A DNA stretch of 64,000 nt from Gammaproteobacteria bacterium (GCA_029210875.1 JARGFJ010000001.1:90542-154541); one strand, 5' to 3'; positions 10,430-23,301 are shown, counted from the stretch's first letter. The notes: generated by a model not told the origin, from the sequence alone. Made by a program: numbers and translations.

Positions 10430-11233
10430 GTGCCACTGGTTAAAATCAGAGATTTGCATTTTTATCGTGGTAACAGAGCGATTTTTGACGGTGTTAATAT
10501 TGATATACATCGAGGAAAAATCACAGCAATCATGGGCCCTAGTGGTACTGGTAAGACCACTTTGTTACGCTTGATTGGCGGCCAATTACATCCTGACAAG
10601 GGAACCATTGAGGTTGATGGCCAAAATGTTCACACATTATCCCACAGTGAACTGTATGAATTGCGCAAACGTATGGGAATGTTGTTCCAAAGTGGCGCAT
10701 TGTTAACTGATATCAATGTTTTTGATAATGTCGCATTTCCCATCCGCGAACATACTAAATTACCAGAAACCATGGTGCGCGATTTAGTGTTGATGAAACT
10801 TCAGTCAGTTGGTTTACGTTGTGCCCGAAATTTAATGGCTAGTGAGTTGTCTGGTGGGATGGCAAGACGCGTGGCTTTAGCGCGAGCTGTTACGTTAGAT
10901 CCTATGATGATCATGTACGATGAACCTTTTACTGGGCAGGATCCTATTTCGATGGGTACCTTGGTCAATTTGATTCACCGGATGAATGATGCCATGGGCT
11001 TAACCAGTGTAATCGTATCTCATGATGTCGCTGAAACCGCAGAAATTGCAGATTACATCTATTTGTTATCAGGCGGGAAAGTCATCGAAAAAGGGTCGCC
11101 AGTGCAATTGAAACGCTCGTCATCACAGTGGGTTCAGCAGTTTATGCAAGGCTTACCTGATGGTCCTGTACCCTTTCATTACCCGGGTACGGATTTTTCA
11201 GATGATTTATTGAATGGTGAGGTTTCTGCATGA
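10430..11233 (+). CDS. mlaF: Phospholipid ABC transporter ATP-binding protein MlaF
   Basis: Cytoplasmic ATPase of the MlaFEDB complex that moves phospholipids between the inner membrane and MlaC. It shows Walker A GPSGTGKT at residues 36-43, the signature SGGMA at 141-145 and Walker B YDEP at 163-166, followed by [10 protein letters not shown] and the H-loop VSHD. I place the start at the GTG at 10430 because GGAG lies 6 nt upstream; a TTG four codons earlier has no such site. The stop overlaps the mlaE start by 4 nt. Confidence 0.96.
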   Translation: MPLVKIRDLHFYRGNRAIFDGVNIDIHRGKITAIMGPSGTGKTTLLRLIGGQLHPDKGTIEVDGQNVHTLSHSELYELRKRMGMLFQSGALLTDINVFDNVAFPIREHTKLPETMVRDLVLMKLQSVGLRCARNLMASELSGGMARRVALARAVTLDPMMIMYDEPFTGQDPISMGTLVNLIHRMNDAMGLTSVIVSHDVAETAEIADYIYLLSGGKVIEKGSPVQLKRSSSQWVQQFMQGLPDGPVPFHYPGTDFSDDLLNGEVSA

Positions 11234-12012
11234 TAGATACAATTCGCAGTCTGGGTCGTTGGGGCTTAGGTGTCTTCGAGAGACTAGGCAGAGGACATTT
11301 ATTGTTGCTAGAGATCCTCAGAGGCGTTCCAGAACTTTTTTTACGGTTTTCGCTGGTGATTCAACAACTTTCCTCAGTTGGTGTCCATTCCGTTCTAATT
11401 ATTCTGATTTCAGGTTTATTTGTCGGTATGGTGCTTGGACTTCAAGGGTATAATACGCTGGTTGATTTTGGTGCCGAGGAATCACTAGGTGTTTTAGTTG
11501 CGCTGTCATTAGTGCGTGAACTGGGTCCGGTAGTGAGTGCCTTATTATTTGCCGGTCGTGCGGGTTCCGCCTTGACCGCTGAAATAGGCTTAATGAAAAG
11601 CACCGAACAATTATCTGGTATGGAGATGATGGCAGTTGATCCGGTCAGACGCGTTCTTGCACCACGTTTTCTAGCCGGGTTTATTTCAATGCCATTATTG
11701 GCTGCTATCTTTAGTGCCGTTGGCATTTTTGGTGGGTTTTTAGTCGGTCATGGTCTTTTAGGTGTTGATGACGGCGCATTTTGGTCACAAATGCAAGCCA
11801 AGACGGATTGGTACGAAGATGTCCTCAATGGTGTCATAAAAAGTATTGTATTTGGTTTTGTTGTGACGTGGATCGCTTTATTTGAAGGCTATGATGCAAC
11901 CCCAACATCGGAAGGGGTTGGACGAGCAACGACACGCACGGTGGTGCATTCTGCGTTTGCTATTTTAGGATTGGATTTTGTGCTGACAGCGCTGATGTTT
12001 GGAGATGTGTAA
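11230..12012 (+). CDS. mlaE: Phospholipid ABC transporter permease MlaE
   Basis: Inner-membrane permease of the Mla system, 260 residues, MlaE/YrbE family. Typical segments are [36 protein letters not shown], the cytoplasmic [11 protein letters not shown] and the C-terminal [20 protein letters not shown]. It overlaps mlaF by ATGA, and mlaD begins directly after its stop, so the genes are translationally coupled. Confidence 0.96.
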   Translation: MIDTIRSLGRWGLGVFERLGRGHLLLLEILRGVPELFLRFSLVIQQLSSVGVHSVLIILISGLFVGMVLGLQGYNTLVDFGAEESLGVLVALSLVRELGPVVSALLFAGRAGSALTAEIGLMKSTEQLSGMEMMAVDPVRRVLAPRFLAGFISMPLLAAIFSAVGIFGGFLVGHGLLGVDDGAFWSQMQAKTDWYEDVLNGVIKSIVFGFVVTWIALFEGYDATPTSEGVGRATTRTVVHSAFAILGLDFVLTALMFGDV

Positions 12013-12477
12013 ATGAGACAAAGTAAAAGTACCGAAATTACAGTCGGGATGTTTGTTGCAGCAGGGTTGGTAGCGCTTTTTGTCTTAGCGATGAAGGTGA
12101 GTAACTTTACTGATTTTACTGATGAAACCGGTTATCAGGTTGTCGCTGAATTTGAGAATATCGGTGGTTTGAAAGTGCGCTCCCCTGTCACAATGGCTGG
12201 CGTTAGAGTGGGTCGTGTTGCCGCAATTGATTTAAGTCCAACTACTTATAATGCTCATGTCACACTCAATTTGTACGGTAGCTTCGATACTATTCCAACT
12301 GATACTGCCGCGAGTATTTATACTGCCGGATTGTTAGGTGAACAGTACATTGGGCTAGAAGCTGGTGCGGAAGAAGAATTTTTGAAAGATGGTGATGTCA
12401 TAGAGTTAACACAACCAGCATTAGTGTTAGAGCAAGTAATTGGACAATTTTTGTTTAGTAAAGCAGAAGGTGAATAA
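12013..12477 (+). CDS. mlaD: MlaD, MCE-domain substrate-binding subunit
   Basis: Membrane-anchored MCE protein of 154 residues that forms the hexameric ring through which lipids pass. One N-terminal helix (about residues 10-27) is followed by the MCE domain with ENIGGLKVRSPVTMAGVRVG and a hydrophobic tail after AGLLGEQYIGLEAG. The start follows the mlaE stop with no gap. Length and order are normal. Confidence 0.95.
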   Translation: MRQSKSTEITVGMFVAAGLVALFVLAMKVSNFTDFTDETGYQVVAEFENIGGLKVRSPVTMAGVRVGRVAAIDLSPTTYNAHVTLNLYGSFDTIPTDTAASIYTAGLLGEQYIGLEAGAEEEFLKDGDVIELTQPALVLEQVIGQFLFSKAEGE

Positions 12478-12480
12478 ACA

Positions 12481-13125
12481 ATGACAATCAAGTCTTATGT
12501 GATGAAGATATCAATACTATTTACGATAGTGTTGTCACTGTCTTTTATGTCTGTTTTGACGGTAAAAGCAGATGAGGCTATGCCTGTACCGCAAGCAATC
12601 GTTAAAGATGCATCAGATCGTATGCTAAAAGCGATTAAAGACAATAAAGCTAAACTGGATGAAAATCCAGATGAGATATATGCTTTGGTTGAAAAATTTT
12701 TAATGCCAAATTTTGATTTCGATAAAATGTCGAAATTAGCCTTGGGTAAAAACTGGCGTGGAGCATCAGAATCTCAGCAACAACGATTTACCGAACAGTT
12801 TCGTTTATTATTGATCCGTACCTATTCAACCGCAATGTTGGAATATACCGATCAGGAAATTCGTTTTCTTCCGTTTCGTGATGACTTGGCAAGTAAAAAA
12901 GTTAAAGTTGATATGGAAATTATCCAGGTTGGCGGTCCAGCAATACCAATGGCGTTATCGATGTATCAAAACGATGCCGATGAGTGGAAAGTGTATGATG
13001 TCAAAATTGACGGAATAAGTTTGGTCACAAATTACCGTTCAACATTCACAACCCAAATTCGTAACGAGGGTATGGATAAATTAATCGATAGCCTTGCAAA
13101 TAGAAATCAAAAAGTAAAGGTATGA
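12481..13125 (+). CDS. mlaC: MlaC, periplasmic phospholipid carrier
   Basis: Soluble periplasmic shuttle between MlaA at the outer membrane and MlaFEDB. It has a long signal sequence that ends around VKADEAMP, so an internal ATG eight codons in is an alternative start. The mature part shows the Tol_Tol_Ttg2 pattern: FDFDKMSKLALGKNWRGA, QQQRFTEQFRLLLIRTYS and VYDVKIDGISLVTNYRSTF. It starts 3 nt after mlaD and overlaps mlaB by 4 nt. Confidence 0.95.
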   Translation: MTIKSYVMKISILFTIVLSLSFMSVLTVKADEAMPVPQAIVKDASDRMLKAIKDNKAKLDENPDEIYALVEKFLMPNFDFDKMSKLALGKNWRGASESQQQRFTEQFRLLLIRTYSTAMLEYTDQEIRFLPFRDDLASKKVKVDMEIIQVGGPAIPMALSMYQNDADEWKVYDVKIDGISLVTNYRSTFTTQIRNEGMDKLIDSLANRNQKVKV

Positions 13126-13424
13126 CAGCGTTATATTCTCTATCAACAGACGATAATGGTGCAATCAATGTCAGTGGCGAATTGACATTTAATACCGTCA
13201 GTCAAATAGTGACTGTAGCATCAGGTTTATTTGAAAAACTGAGCAATTTAGAGATTGATCTTGTGAATGTCACTCGTAGCGATAGCGCTGGCTTGGCTTT
13301 ATTGGTTGATTGGGTGCGATATGCTAAAAATACCAATAAAAACATTGTCTTTCACCATATGCCTGAACAATTATTAGCGCTTGCACATGCGAGTGGCTTA
13401 GATGAATTATTGCCAGTTAATTAG
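13122..13424 (+). CDS. mlaB: MlaB, STAS-domain subunit
   Basis: Small cytoplasmic STAS protein (100 residues) that binds MlaF and stabilises the transporter. The core LEIDLVNVTRSDSAGLALLVDW contains the conserved DSAG motif. It overlaps the mlaC stop by 4 nt and precedes ibaG by 8 nt. Sequence identity in this family is low, but the position leaves little doubt. Confidence 0.92.
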   Translation: MTALYSLSTDDNGAINVSGELTFNTVSQIVTVASGLFEKLSNLEIDLVNVTRSDSAGLALLVDWVRYAKNTNKNIVFHHMPEQLLALAHASGLDELLPVN

Positions 13425-13432
13425 GACTAAAG

Positions 13433-13654
13433 ATGCACGCTTTAGATATAAAAAAAATGATTGAAGCTGGTTTGCCTGATGCCACAGTACAAGTACTTGG
13501 CGATGATGGGCAACATTTCGATGCAATAGTGGAAAGTCCTTCATTTGCAGGAAAATCATTACTTGCCCAACACAAAATGGTATACGCAACATTGGGCAAC
13601 AGCTTCGAAAGCGCCTTACATGCGTTATCTTTGAAAACTTCTGCGCCTCGTTGA
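13433..13654 (+). CDS. ibaG: BolA-family protein IbaG
   Basis: A 73-residue BolA-like protein with the pattern DIKKMIEAGLPDATVQVLG, DGQHFDAIVESPSFAGKS, LAQHKMVYATLG and LHALSLKT. In the family these proteins bind Fe-S glutaredoxins and affect acid and envelope stress. It is shorter than E. coli IbaG at the C-terminus, ending right after the last strand. The setting between mlaB and murA is the usual one. Confidence 0.92.
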   Translation: MHALDIKKMIEAGLPDATVQVLGDDGQHFDAIVESPSFAGKSLLAQHKMVYATLGNSFESALHALSLKTSAPR

Positions 13655-13673
13655 TATAACGATACAAATTTGA

Positions 13674-14954
<1,281 letters not shown>

Positions 14955-14958
14955 ATTT

Positions 14959-15603
14959 ATGGAAAATACTTTAACGTTAGCCTTGTCAAAAGGGCGTATT
15001 TTTAAAGAAACCTTGCCCTTATTAAAAGCTGCGGGTATTGAGCCTTTGGATGATCCTGAAACTAGTCGTAAATTGATTCTGGACACCAATCACGCGGATG
15101 TGAAACTGATTATTGTTCGTGCATCTGATGTCCCGACCTATGTCGAATATGGTGGTGCTGATATTGGTGTTGCAGGCAAAGATGTATTGTTAGAGCATCC
15201 TCATGCCGAGTTATATGAGCCGGTTGATTTGAAAATTGCCTGTTGCAAATTAATGACAGCGGGTAAAGAAAATGAACAACAAAAAACGGGGCGCTTGAAA
15301 GTGGCAACTAAATTTGTTGAGAGTACACGCCGTTTTTATGCTGAGAAGGGCCAGCAAGTCGATATCATTAAGTTATATGGATCGATGGAATTAGCTCCTT
15401 TAGTCGGGTTAGCAGATCGTATTGTTGATGTGGTGGATACAGGTAACACGCTACGAGCAAATGGCTTGGTTCCAATGGAACATATTGCTGATATCAGCTC
15501 ACGATTGGTTGTAAATAAAGCCTCAATGAAAATGAAGCATGCGCGAATTCAAACATTTATCGAACAAGTGCGTGCAGCCGTAAGAGTACAAAATAATGAT
15601 TGA
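14959..15603 (+). CDS. hisG: ATP phosphoribosyltransferase catalytic subunit, short form
   Basis: First enzyme of histidine synthesis (ATP plus PRPP). I start it at the ATG at 14959, with GAGG 9 nt upstream; the frame is open further into murA but that part is not HisG. The protein has 214 residues: [11 protein letters not shown] at the start, the PRPP loop near [18 protein letters not shown], and no C-terminal regulatory domain. It is therefore the short form, which in the family needs the HisS-like partner HisZ for activity and feedback. No hisZ is in this window. It overlaps hisD by 8 nt. Confidence 0.96.
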   Translation: MENTLTLALSKGRIFKETLPLLKAAGIEPLDDPETSRKLILDTNHADVKLIIVRASDVPTYVEYGGADIGVAGKDVLLEHPHAELYEPVDLKIACCKLMTAGKENEQQKTGRLKVATKFVESTRRFYAEKGQQVDIIKLYGSMELAPLVGLADRIVDVVDTGNTLRANGLVPMEHIADISSRLVVNKASMKMKHARIQTFIEQVRAAVRVQNND

Positions 15604-16897
15604 TATTAAACAATTATCAACTGCGGACACTAATTTTTGGTCGCAGCTAGGAACCTTATTAGCATGGGAAGGTGTATCTGATGCACAGGTATCAGATACA
15701 GTTAAATCTATCTTGTCTGACGTAAAAGCTAAAGGTGATGAAGCGGTTTTAGATTACAGCCGACGCTTTGATCGCGTTCAAGCCCAAACCATGGCTGATC
15801 TTGAAATTCCATTATCACGCGCTCACCAGGCATTAGAGTCGATTCCACTGGCACAACGTCAAGCCTTAGAAGCGGCTGCTGAACGGGTACGCATTTACCA
15901 TCAACATCAAAAGCAGGAATCATGGACCTATACTGAAGCGGATGGCACGATATTAGGACAACAAATTACAGCGTTAGATCGTGCAGGTTTATATGTGCCT
16001 GGTGGTAAAGCGGCCTATCCATCATCCGTTTTAATGAATGCGATTCCGGCAAAGGTAGCAGGTGTTCAAGAGCTTATTATGGTTGCGCCAACACCTGATG
16101 GTGTGGTTAATGATTTGGTATTAGCTGCGGCAGCGATTTCGAGTGTTGATCGTATATTTGCCATTGGTGGCGCGCAGGCAGTTGCTGCCTTAGCCTATGG
16201 CACACAAACGATTCCACAAGTTGATAAAATTGTTGGTCCAGGCAACATTTATGTTGCCACAGCTAAAGGCATGGTATTCGGTACGGTTGGTATTGATATG
16301 ATTGCTGGTCCATCAGAGATTTTAGTGATTTGTGATGGAAAAACCGACCCTGACTGGATTGCGATGGATTTATTTTCGCAAGCAGAACATGATGAAGATG
16401 CCCAGGCTATCTTGATCTCACCTGATGCTGAGTTTATAGAGCAAGTTCGAGATGCCATTATCAGATTGGCACCAACAATGGAAAGACAAGCAATTATTGA
16501 ACGTTCGATTAATGATCGTGGCGCGCTTGTTTTAGTGAAAGATATGGATGAAGCGGTTGATGTTGCCAACTTCATTGCGCCTGAACATTTGGAATTATCG
16601 GTGGAAGATCCCATGACCATGGCCAAGAAAATTCGCCATGCCGGAGCTATTTTCATGGGACGTTACACAGCTGAAGCACTAGGTGATTATTGTGCAGGTC
16701 CAAACCACGTTTTACCAACTTCAAGAACGGCTCGATTTAGTTCACCATTAGGTGTGTATGATTTCCAGAAACGCTCAAGTTTGATTCAAGTTTCAGAACA
16801 GGGTGCACAATCATTAGGTCATATTGCATCAGTTTTGGCGCGTGGTGAAAGTTTAACGGCACATGCTCGTTCAGCTGAATATCGCTTAAAGGACTAA
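15596..16897 (+). CDS. hisD: Histidinol dehydrogenase
   Basis: Zinc enzyme for the last two steps of histidine synthesis (histidinol to histidine, two NAD). The 433 residues show [34 protein letters not shown], the metal and catalytic segment [17 protein letters not shown] and the C-terminal [18 protein letters not shown]. It overlaps hisG and is followed 4 nt later by hisC. Confidence 0.97.
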   Translation: MIDIKQLSTADTNFWSQLGTLLAWEGVSDAQVSDTVKSILSDVKAKGDEAVLDYSRRFDRVQAQTMADLEIPLSRAHQALESIPLAQRQALEAAAERVRIYHQHQKQESWTYTEADGTILGQQITALDRAGLYVPGGKAAYPSSVLMNAIPAKVAGVQELIMVAPTPDGVVNDLVLAAAAISSVDRIFAIGGAQAVAALAYGTQTIPQVDKIVGPGNIYVATAKGMVFGTVGIDMIAGPSEILVICDGKTDPDWIAMDLFSQAEHDEDAQAILISPDAEFIEQVRDAIIRLAPTMERQAIIERSINDRGALVLVKDMDEAVDVANFIAPEHLELSVEDPMTMAKKIRHAGAIFMGRYTAEALGDYCAGPNHVLPTSRTARFSSPLGVYDFQKRSSLIQVSEQGAQSLGHIASVLARGESLTAHARSAEYRLKD

Positions 16898-16901
16898 TAG
16901 G

Positions 16902-17960
16902 ATGAGTCGCTTTTGGAGTCCATTGGTGCATGAACTTGCACCCTATGTGCCTGGTGAGCAGCCTAAAATGGCCAATTTGGTTAAACTTAATACCAATGAA
17001 AATCCCTATGGCCCTTCTCCAAAAGTTCTGGATGCTATACGTTTTGGAGTAAGCGATCGCTTACGTTTATACCCTGATCCTAACGCGACAGAATTACGAC
17101 AAGCCATTGCTAATTATTATGATGTTGAAGCTGATAATGTATTTGTCGGCAATGGTTCAGATGAGGTGCTTGCTCATATTTTTAATGCCTTGTTTCAGCA
17201 TCAAGCACCTTTATTATTTCCAGATATTTCCTATAGTTTTTATCCGGTTTACTGTGGGCTTTATCAAATTGATTATCAAACCGTTGCGCTTGATCGCGAG
17301 TTTGAAATCAACGTTGATGACTATAAACATGCAAATGGCGGCATTATTTTCCCTAATCCAAATGCACCAACGGGAAAATTATTAGCGTTAAGCGAGATTG
17401 AACGTTTACTGCAATGTAATACTGATTCAGTCGTTGTTATTGATGAAGCGTATATTGATTTTGGTGGACAAACAGCGATATCGCTAGTCAAACTATATCC
17501 CAATTTATTGGTTACTCAAACCTTATCCAAATCACGCTCATTAGCAGGTTTACGAATTGGTTTTGCAGTAGGACATAACGATCTTATTGAAGCACTCATC
17601 AGAGTTAAAGATAGCTTTAACTCATACCCATTAGACAGTTTGGCGATTAGTGCCGGTGTTGAAGCATTTAACGATCAAGATTATTTTGAACAAACATGCC
17701 AAAAAGTAATAGACGATCGAACCTGGGTCGTGGCAGAAATGCAAGCATTGGGATTTAAAGTGTTGCCGTCCTCAGCCAACTTTATTTTTGCAACACATCC
17801 AGACTATGATGCAAGCCAATTAGCTACCGGATTACGTCAACAGGGCGTTATCGTACGTCATTTTAAACAAAACCGGATAGAGCAGTTTTTGCGTATAACA
17901 ATTGGTCGTCATTCTGAAAATCAACAATTGTTAGCGGCACTTGATATCTTGATAGATTAG
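16902..17960 (+). CDS. hisC: Histidinol-phosphate aminotransferase
   Basis: PLP-dependent fold-type I aminotransferase of histidine synthesis, 352 residues. Visible are [17 protein letters not shown], the cofactor aspartate region [12 protein letters not shown], the PLP lysine K210 in [18 protein letters not shown] and the substrate-binding arginine region FLRITIGR. It is the last gene of the mla-murA-his run and overlaps the convergent DUF4124 gene by 4 nt. Confidence 0.96.
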   Translation: MSRFWSPLVHELAPYVPGEQPKMANLVKLNTNENPYGPSPKVLDAIRFGVSDRLRLYPDPNATELRQAIANYYDVEADNVFVGNGSDEVLAHIFNALFQHQAPLLFPDISYSFYPVYCGLYQIDYQTVALDREFEINVDDYKHANGGIIFPNPNAPTGKLLALSEIERLLQCNTDSVVVIDEAYIDFGGQTAISLVKLYPNLLVTQTLSKSRSLAGLRIGFAVGHNDLIEALIRVKDSFNSYPLDSLAISAGVEAFNDQDYFEQTCQKVIDDRTWVVAEMQALGFKVLPSSANFIFATHPDYDASQLATGLRQQGVIVRHFKQNRIEQFLRITIGRHSENQQLLAALDILID

Positions 17961-18625
17961 TTTGGTTTGTTAGCTAATAGCTGTCTCAACCTTTCTAAAT
18001 CATGTTCATACTGTTTGGTGAGTTGCTCTATTTCGAGTTTTAATCGTTTGATATCTTGCTTGTCATTGCTGATTTCCTGTTGAGTAGCCGCCAAACGTTT
18101 GTTCATATTGACACTGACTGGTTTGCCACTCAATTCTTGTTCAGCGGCCTCTTGTTGCATGTTTTGTAGCTTGAGTCCATTGTCTTTAAGATGTTGAACG
18201 GCTTTATCAAGCTCTGTTTGACGGTAAGCAATATCGGTATCTTTGGCAGCAAGTAAGTCTTGATCTGTTTGAAATCTGGCCAATAGAGTTTGATCTGCGA
18301 TCGCTTGCTGACGACGCTGTTCTTGTTGTTGCTTGGCTTGCTCTGCTGCAAGTCGTTCAGCTTCTTTTTGTTGTGCTAATTGGTGTTGTTTTTCAGCAAT
18401 TTGCTCTGGCGTTAGAGCCGGATCGACATGTTTAATTAGACGTAGCGACTTATCATCGAGGATGTCATAACCCGTTTGAGCAGCATAAGGTGGCAGGCTC
18501 TTGCTCATTGTAATAATGCCATTATCATCGATAAATCGATAAATTGTACCGGCACTGAGTTGTTGACTGACCAATAACAGCAGAGATAATAAAAAATAAT
18601 GTGTACTTGTTTTAGGAAATTTCAT
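17957..18625 (-). CDS. Exported DUF4124 protein with a long coiled coil
   Basis: The protein (222 residues) has a signal peptide ([16 protein letters not shown]), then a short DUF4124 segment ([20 protein letters not shown]) as found in many gammaproteobacterial periplasmic proteins. From about residue 75 to the end it is Q, E, K and A rich and predicted to be a coiled coil. Its function is unknown. A structural or scaffold role in the periplasm is only a guess. Confidence 0.8.
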   Translation of the reverse strand: MKFPKTSTHYFLLSLLLLVSQQLSAGTIYRFIDDNGIITMSKSLPPYAAQTGYDILDDKSLRLIKHVDPALTPEQIAEKQHQLAQQKEAERLAAEQAKQQQEQRRQQAIADQTLLARFQTDQDLLAAKDTDIAYRQTELDKAVQHLKDNGLKLQNMQQEAAEQELSGKPVSVNMNKRLAATQQEISNDKQDIKRLKLEIEQLTKQYEHDLERLRQLLANKPN

Positions 18626-18656
18626 GGTCGCTATCTTATCTGGAGTTGAATAAAAG

Positions 18657-19412
18657 GTGAACCTTGTTGAGCAATTAGTTTTGTTTATTGTGGCATTAGT
18701 TTCAAATACGTTTTCTGCATTTAGTGGTGGCGGTGCCGGTTTGATTCAATTTCCGGTGCTTATTTTTCTCGGATTACCGTTTGGCATTGCATTAGCAACA
18801 CATAAAGTTGCCAGTGTCGCCTTGGGGTTAGGCGCTGTATTGCGTTATTTAGCTTCTAGTAATTTAGAGCGGCAGTTTGTCGTGTTAATGTTGTTGTTTG
18901 GACTTCCTGGCGTGGTATTGGGCGGCAATCTAATTGTATTAGTGCCAGATCGAACTGCTGAAATAGCCTTGGGTCTATTAACGGGTGGTCTTGCTATTTA
19001 CTCAATCTTCAAACCCACGTTAGGACAGGATTTTTGTCCAATTCACCGTGATAAAAAAGCAATGTTAACAGGTGGAGCGGTACTGTTCGGTCTGGCAATA
19101 TTAAATGGATCTTTAACATCAGGTACGGGCTTATTTGTCACACTCTGGTTGATCATGTGGTTTGGTATGGATTATCAACGGGCCGTAGCATACACCTTGA
19201 TCATGGTGGGCGTGTTTTGGAATGGTGCTGGCGCAATTACGTTAGGATTAATTGGTGATGTTCAATGGACTTGGGTGCCAGCACTGTTAGTGGGTTCTCT
19301 CTTAGGAGGCTACCTCGGCTCACATCTTGCCATTAAACATGGCAATCGCTGGATAAAACGAGGCTTTGAAATAGTGACAATGCTTATTTCAATCAAATTA
19401 CTGATGGGCTAA
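18657..19412 (+). CDS. TauE/SafE-family membrane permease
   Basis: Integral membrane protein of 251 residues with about eight helices in two halves, each with the family type of start ([19 protein letters not shown] and [18 protein letters not shown]). Members export or import sulfite, sulfoacetate or other organic anions. The substrate cannot be assigned here, and no sulfonate genes are adjacent. The start is GTG with AAAAG just upstream. The 3' end overlaps pyrE by 20 nt tail to tail. Confidence 0.85.
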   Translation: MNLVEQLVLFIVALVSNTFSAFSGGGAGLIQFPVLIFLGLPFGIALATHKVASVALGLGAVLRYLASSNLERQFVVLMLLFGLPGVVLGGNLIVLVPDRTAEIALGLLTGGLAIYSIFKPTLGQDFCPIHRDKKAMLTGGAVLFGLAILNGSLTSGTGLFVTLWLIMWFGMDYQRAVAYTLIMVGVFWNGAGAITLGLIGDVQWTWVPALLVGSLLGGYLGSHLAIKHGNRWIKRGFEIVTMLISIKLLMG

Positions 19413-20049
19413 CACCGTATTGTGAGCGATAGGCTTCAACTGCTGGTAAATGTTCAGCAAAATCAGCATTATTTTGCAAGAATGTCAGCAGATCATCCAA
19501 ACAAATAATACTGACAACGGGGATATGATGCTCGACTTCAACTTCTTGAATTGCCGATAGTTCGCCTTGACCTTTCTCTTGTCGATCCAAAGCTATAATG
19601 ACGCCAGATGGTGTTGCTTGTTGTGCTGTGATAATGGCGACAGATTCACGTACTGATGTTCCTGCAGAAATAACATCATCAATGATCAGCACCTTACCGC
19701 TTAGTTCAGCACCAACCAGTTGACCACCTTCACCGTGATCTTTTTTCTCTTTACGGTTAAACACATAAGGCACATCTTTCGAATGATGATCTGATAAAGC
19801 AATAACCGTGGTTGACGCTAGAGGTATGCCTTTGTAAGCAGGTCCAAACAAGACATCATACTCCAGATCTGATTCGCTAATAGCCTGTGCATAAAAGCGA
19901 CCTAATTCAGCCAGTTTGGCACCCGTATTAAATAAACCACTATTGAAGAAATAAGGGCTGATACGACCTGATTTTAGTGTGAACGAACCAAAGCGTAACA
20001 CGCCAGTTGCGAGAGCAAATTCGATAAATTGGTGCTGATATGGCTTCAT
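19393..20049 (-). CDS. pyrE: Orotate phosphoribosyltransferase
   Basis: Pyrimidine synthesis enzyme that joins orotate and PRPP to make OMP. The 218 residues contain the substrate segment [16 protein letters not shown], the mobile loop [12 protein letters not shown] and the PRPP motif [13 protein letters not shown] at 120-132. It lies 2 nt after metW in the same direction, so co-transcription with metX-metW is likely. Confidence 0.97.
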   Translation of the reverse strand: MKPYQHQFIEFALATGVLRFGSFTLKSGRISPYFFNSGLFNTGAKLAELGRFYAQAISESDLEYDVLFGPAYKGIPLASTTVIALSDHHSKDVPYVFNRKEKKDHGEGGQLVGAELSGKVLIIDDVISAGTSVRESVAIITAQQATPSGVIIALDRQEKGQGELSAIQEVEVEHHIPVVSIICLDDLLTFLQNNADFAEHLPAVEAYRSQYGVSPSVI

Positions 20050-20051
20050 TT

Positions 20052-20648
20052 TTATGATTTCTTAATTTGATAAAGTGCAATTTGCCCAAATAAGTTAGGG
20101 AGCAATCGTGTGCCTAAGGTATCTTTATGAGCATGGTTTACTATGCTGCGATTGAGTATAGAAATAGCTTTGTTTTGGCACAATTGTTCAAAATCTTGCA
20201 CAGTACAGAGATGAATATTTGGAGTATTAAACCACGCATTAGGCAGGGTGCGAGAGATTGGCATATGACCGCCTAAGGCTAATTGCACACGACACTGCCA
20301 ATGACCAAAATTAGGAAAGCCAATAATGCCCTGTTTACCAACACGCACAATTTCTTCAAGTAAAAAATCAGGATGATTAATGGCTTGCAGGGTTTGCGAC
20401 AAGATCACAAAGTCAAACGACTGATCGGCAAATTGTGGCAAACCTTGATCAAGATCGGCTTGAATGACATTGCCCCCCCCGCTAATACAATCGGCAAACT
20501 TACTGTTATCAATTTCCAAGCCATAACCGCTAACACCACGTTGCTGTAAGGCGTTAAGTAAGGAACCGTCATCACAGCCTAAATCTAAAACGCGGGCACC
20601 ATCAGGGATCCAGTCACTGATGATTTGTAAATCAAGGCGAAGGCTCAT
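20052..20648 (-). CDS. metW: Methionine biosynthesis protein MetW
   Basis: Methyltransferase-fold protein of 198 residues that partners MetX. It has the SAM-type motif [17 protein letters not shown], a typical [15 protein letters not shown], and [18 protein letters not shown]. It overlaps metX by 4 nt. In the family MetW is needed for, or stimulates, the acyltransferase activity of its MetX partner. Confidence 0.95.
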   Translation of the reverse strand: MSLRLDLQIISDWIPDGARVLDLGCDDGSLLNALQQRGVSGYGLEIDNSKFADCISGGGNVIQADLDQGLPQFADQSFDFVILSQTLQAINHPDFLLEEIVRVGKQGIIGFPNFGHWQCRVQLALGGHMPISRTLPNAWFNTPNIHLCTVQDFEQLCQNKAISILNRSIVNHAHKDTLGTRLLPNLFGQIALYQIKKS

Positions 20649-21796
20649 TGTTCAGTACACTCTTGGGCAACACGCTGCATATAGCTTGTCATAATTTCTA
20701 AATAACGGGGAATCGGCATTAAAAACGCATCATGCCCCTGATGTGCATCAATTTCAGCGTAGGTGACATTATTACCATTGCTTAATAATGCATTGACTAT
20801 TTCATGTGAACGTTCGGGCGAGAAGCGCCAATCACTGGTAAATGACATGACTAATGCATTGGCTTGGATCGGTGCAAATGTTTTGGCAAGATCGCCATCA
20901 CATTTTTGGGCAGGATCAAAATAATCCAATGCTTTGGTCATGAGTAAATAGGTATTGGCATCAAAGCGCTCGACAAAACTGGTACTTTGATAGCGTAAAT
21001 AACTTTCTACTTGGAAATCAATACCATAGTCATAGTTTAAATTGCCAGTGCGTAATTCACGGCCAAATTTTTCACCCATTGCAACATCAGATAGATAGGT
21101 GATGTGACCTAACATTCTGGCCAAGCCAAGACCTTGGCGTGGCAAAGTATTATGTTGTGCATAATAGCCATCATGAAAATCGGGATCAGACTTGATTGCA
21201 GTTCGTGCCACTTCATTAAAGGCAATATTTTGTGCAGATAATTTTGGTGCTGTTGCAATAAGCAGAACATGACGCAAACGATCGGGGTAGCTAATAGCCC
21301 ACTGCAATGCCTGCATACCGCCGAGACTGCCGCCAACGACAGCTGCCCATTGTGATATACCAAGATGATCCGCGAGCACGGTCTGACTTTTTACCCAGTC
21401 AGCGACTGTGACAATAGGAAAATTGGGTCCATAAAGTTGATTGGTTTCAGGATTGATTGATGTAGGACCTGTTGAACCTTTACATCCGCCAAGGTTATTT
21501 AAACATACGACAAAGAACTTAGTTGTATCAATCGCTTTACCTGGCCCAATTGCGCTATCCCACCAACCCGGTTTTTTATCTTCCATGCTATGAAAACCTG
21601 CTGCATGATGATCACCAGATAAGGCATGGCAAATAAGGATTGCATTTGACTTTGCTTGATTAAGCGTACCGTAGGTTTCATAGATCAATTGGTAATGAGG
21701 CAATTCACGACCACATTCAAGCATGATTGGCTGATCAATCGATAATACTGTTGGCGAAACCAGACCGACTGAATCGGCTGGTATGAAGTCTGGCAT
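20645..21796 (-). CDS. metX: Homoserine O-acyltransferase MetX
   Basis: Alpha/beta-hydrolase enzyme that activates homoserine for methionine synthesis. The 383 residues show the oxyanion segment [26 protein letters not shown], the nucleophile S157 in [12 protein letters not shown], the aspartate in [13 protein letters not shown] and the histidine H355 in HQGHDAFL. Whether it prefers acetyl- or succinyl-CoA cannot be decided by eye; many proteobacterial MetX-MetW pairs use succinyl-CoA. No riboswitch is evident upstream. Confidence 0.95.
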   Translation of the reverse strand: MPDFIPADSVGLVSPTVLSIDQPIMLECGRELPHYQLIYETYGTLNQAKSNAILICHALSGDHHAAGFHSMEDKKPGWWDSAIGPGKAIDTTKFFVVCLNNLGGCKGSTGPTSINPETNQLYGPNFPIVTVADWVKSQTVLADHLGISQWAAVVGGSLGGMQALQWAISYPDRLRHVLLIATAPKLSAQNIAFNEVARTAIKSDPDFHDGYYAQHNTLPRQGLGLARMLGHITYLSDVAMGEKFGRELRTGNLNYDYGIDFQVESYLRYQSTSFVERFDANTYLLMTKALDYFDPAQKCDGDLAKTFAPIQANALVMSFTSDWRFSPERSHEIVNALLSNGNNVTYAEIDAHQGHDAFLMPIPRYLEIMTSYMQRVAQECTEQ

Positions 21797-21874
21797 GATA
21801 AAACGTGTCCTTGGAATTTTAATGGTAAAAGTCTAATGACTGATCTGTCGTTGTGCAATAAAAGACTTAAGACA

Positions 21875-22441
21875 TTAGTAATGCCCTGTTAATAAAGGTA
21901 AGACCAGCATAGCCAAAATTTGCAGGCCAAGGATGACAACCAGGGGTGAAAGATCAATGTCGCCCATATCAGGTAACCATTTTCTAACGGGTCGTAATAA
22001 AGGCGCGTTCATTCGACTAATGAGTGGTGTAATCGGGTTATAGCTGTTTGCCGGTGAAATCCAACTTAGAATTGCTTGAATAATGATACTGGCCGTGAAC
22101 AAGGTAATAAATAAAGAAAAAATATCTGCAAGTGCAAAACGCAGTAACTGTGACAAGCCGAGTGGCATTGCTTGCAGCAGACTAACTAAAAGCAGTTTGA
22201 TCAGCGTTAATGCGACAAGAAAAACAATGGTTGCGCTATCCCACCGAGCCATTGGTGGAATAAAGCGACGTAAAAACTTCACCGGGGCTTGTGTTACGCG
22301 AATAATAAATTGCACAAGAGGATTGTGATATTCCCATTGTGCCCATTGCATAATGATTCTAAGTGCAACTATTCCTGTATAGAGGCCAAATAAAACGTCT
22401 ATCAGAAAGATAAGGGGAGAACTAAAATAGCTACTAGGCAT
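21875..22441 (-). CDS. yggT: YggT-family membrane protein
   Basis: Inner-membrane protein of 188 residues made of two YggT repeats, each with a PVKFLRRFIPP- or LLRPVRKWLPD-like segment after membrane helices. The start ATG at 22441 overlaps the end of proC and has GGTGG upstream; a GTG three codons earlier is possible. It belongs to the conserved yggS-proC-yggT order. Its role is not firmly known; the family has been linked to osmotic and membrane homeostasis. Confidence 0.9.
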   Translation of the reverse strand: MPSSYFSSPLIFLIDVLFGLYTGIVALRIIMQWAQWEYHNPLVQFIIRVTQAPVKFLRRFIPPMARWDSATIVFLVALTLIKLLLVSLLQAMPLGLSQLLRFALADIFSLFITLFTASIIIQAILSWISPANSYNPITPLISRMNAPLLRPVRKWLPDMGDIDLSPLVVILGLQILAMLVLPLLTGHY

Positions 22442-23267
22442 CGCTTCCACCCAGTTCGGTTGCTAATTCACGAGAACGTAGGGCGGCAGCGATTAAGGCA
22501 TTTTCAAACAAACCACGCAGTCCACCATCTTCTAACTCATGAATAGCGCGTTCAGTTGTGCCGCCGGGTGATGTGACTCGATGTCTTAAGCTTGCTGTGG
22601 ATTCATCACTTTCCAGCGCCATTTTTGCGGCACCAAATGCTGTTTGCAAACATAGTAAACGTGCCGTTTCAGGTGGCAATCCCATCTCAGTAGCGGCAAA
22701 TTCCATTGCTTCCATGACCAGAAAAAAATAAGCGGGACCACTACCTGATAATGCCGTTACAGCATCAAGTTGCACTTCATCTTTTACCCATAAGGCTAAT
22801 CCAACTGATCGTAAAATTGATTCAGCTAATTCATGTTGGGCTTTGGTGACATGTTGATTGGCATAAAGTGCGGTTGCGCCAGCCTGAACCAGTGAAGGTG
22901 TATTGGGCATGGTGCGAACGATAGCAGCATTATCGTGATGTAACCAACGCGTAATATCTTTGAGTCTAATGCCTGCAGCAATCGAAATTAAAAGACGATC
23001 TTGTGACCAATCATTGGCTATTTCTTTAACAACAGACTGAAGTTGTTGTGGTTTGATTGCCAGAATAACAATATCGGCTACTGCGCAGGCCTTATTATTG
23101 TCGTTGTAGGTATGAACTCCAAATTGAGTGGACAGCGCCTGTAGACAATCAGGGTCAGGATCGGCGACATGAATATTGTCAGATTGAAAACCATCTGCTA
23201 ATAAACCACCAATAAGACTACGCGCCATGTTGCCGCCGCCAATAAATGTAATGTTACAGTCTTTCAT
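22434..23267 (-). CDS. proC: Pyrroline-5-carboxylate reductase
   Basis: Last step of proline synthesis (P5C to proline with NADPH). The 277 residues begin with the Rossmann motif FIGGGNMARSLIGGLL and carry the C-terminal signature LSGSGPAYFFLVMEAM and TSPGGTTERAIHELE. It lies between yggS (34 nt) and yggT (overlap). Confidence 0.96.
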   Translation of the reverse strand: MKDCNITFIGGGNMARSLIGGLLADGFQSDNIHVADPDPDCLQALSTQFGVHTYNDNNKACAVADIVILAIKPQQLQSVVKEIANDWSQDRLLISIAAGIRLKDITRWLHHDNAAIVRTMPNTPSLVQAGATALYANQHVTKAQHELAESILRSVGLALWVKDEVQLDAVTALSGSGPAYFFLVMEAMEFAATEMGLPPETARLLCLQTAFGAAKMALESDESTASLRHRVTSPGGTTERAIHELEDGGLRGLFENALIAAALRSRELATELGGSDA

Positions 23268-23301
23268 TATTAATCCAAATTTATTATAAGCTAAACAGAC
23301 C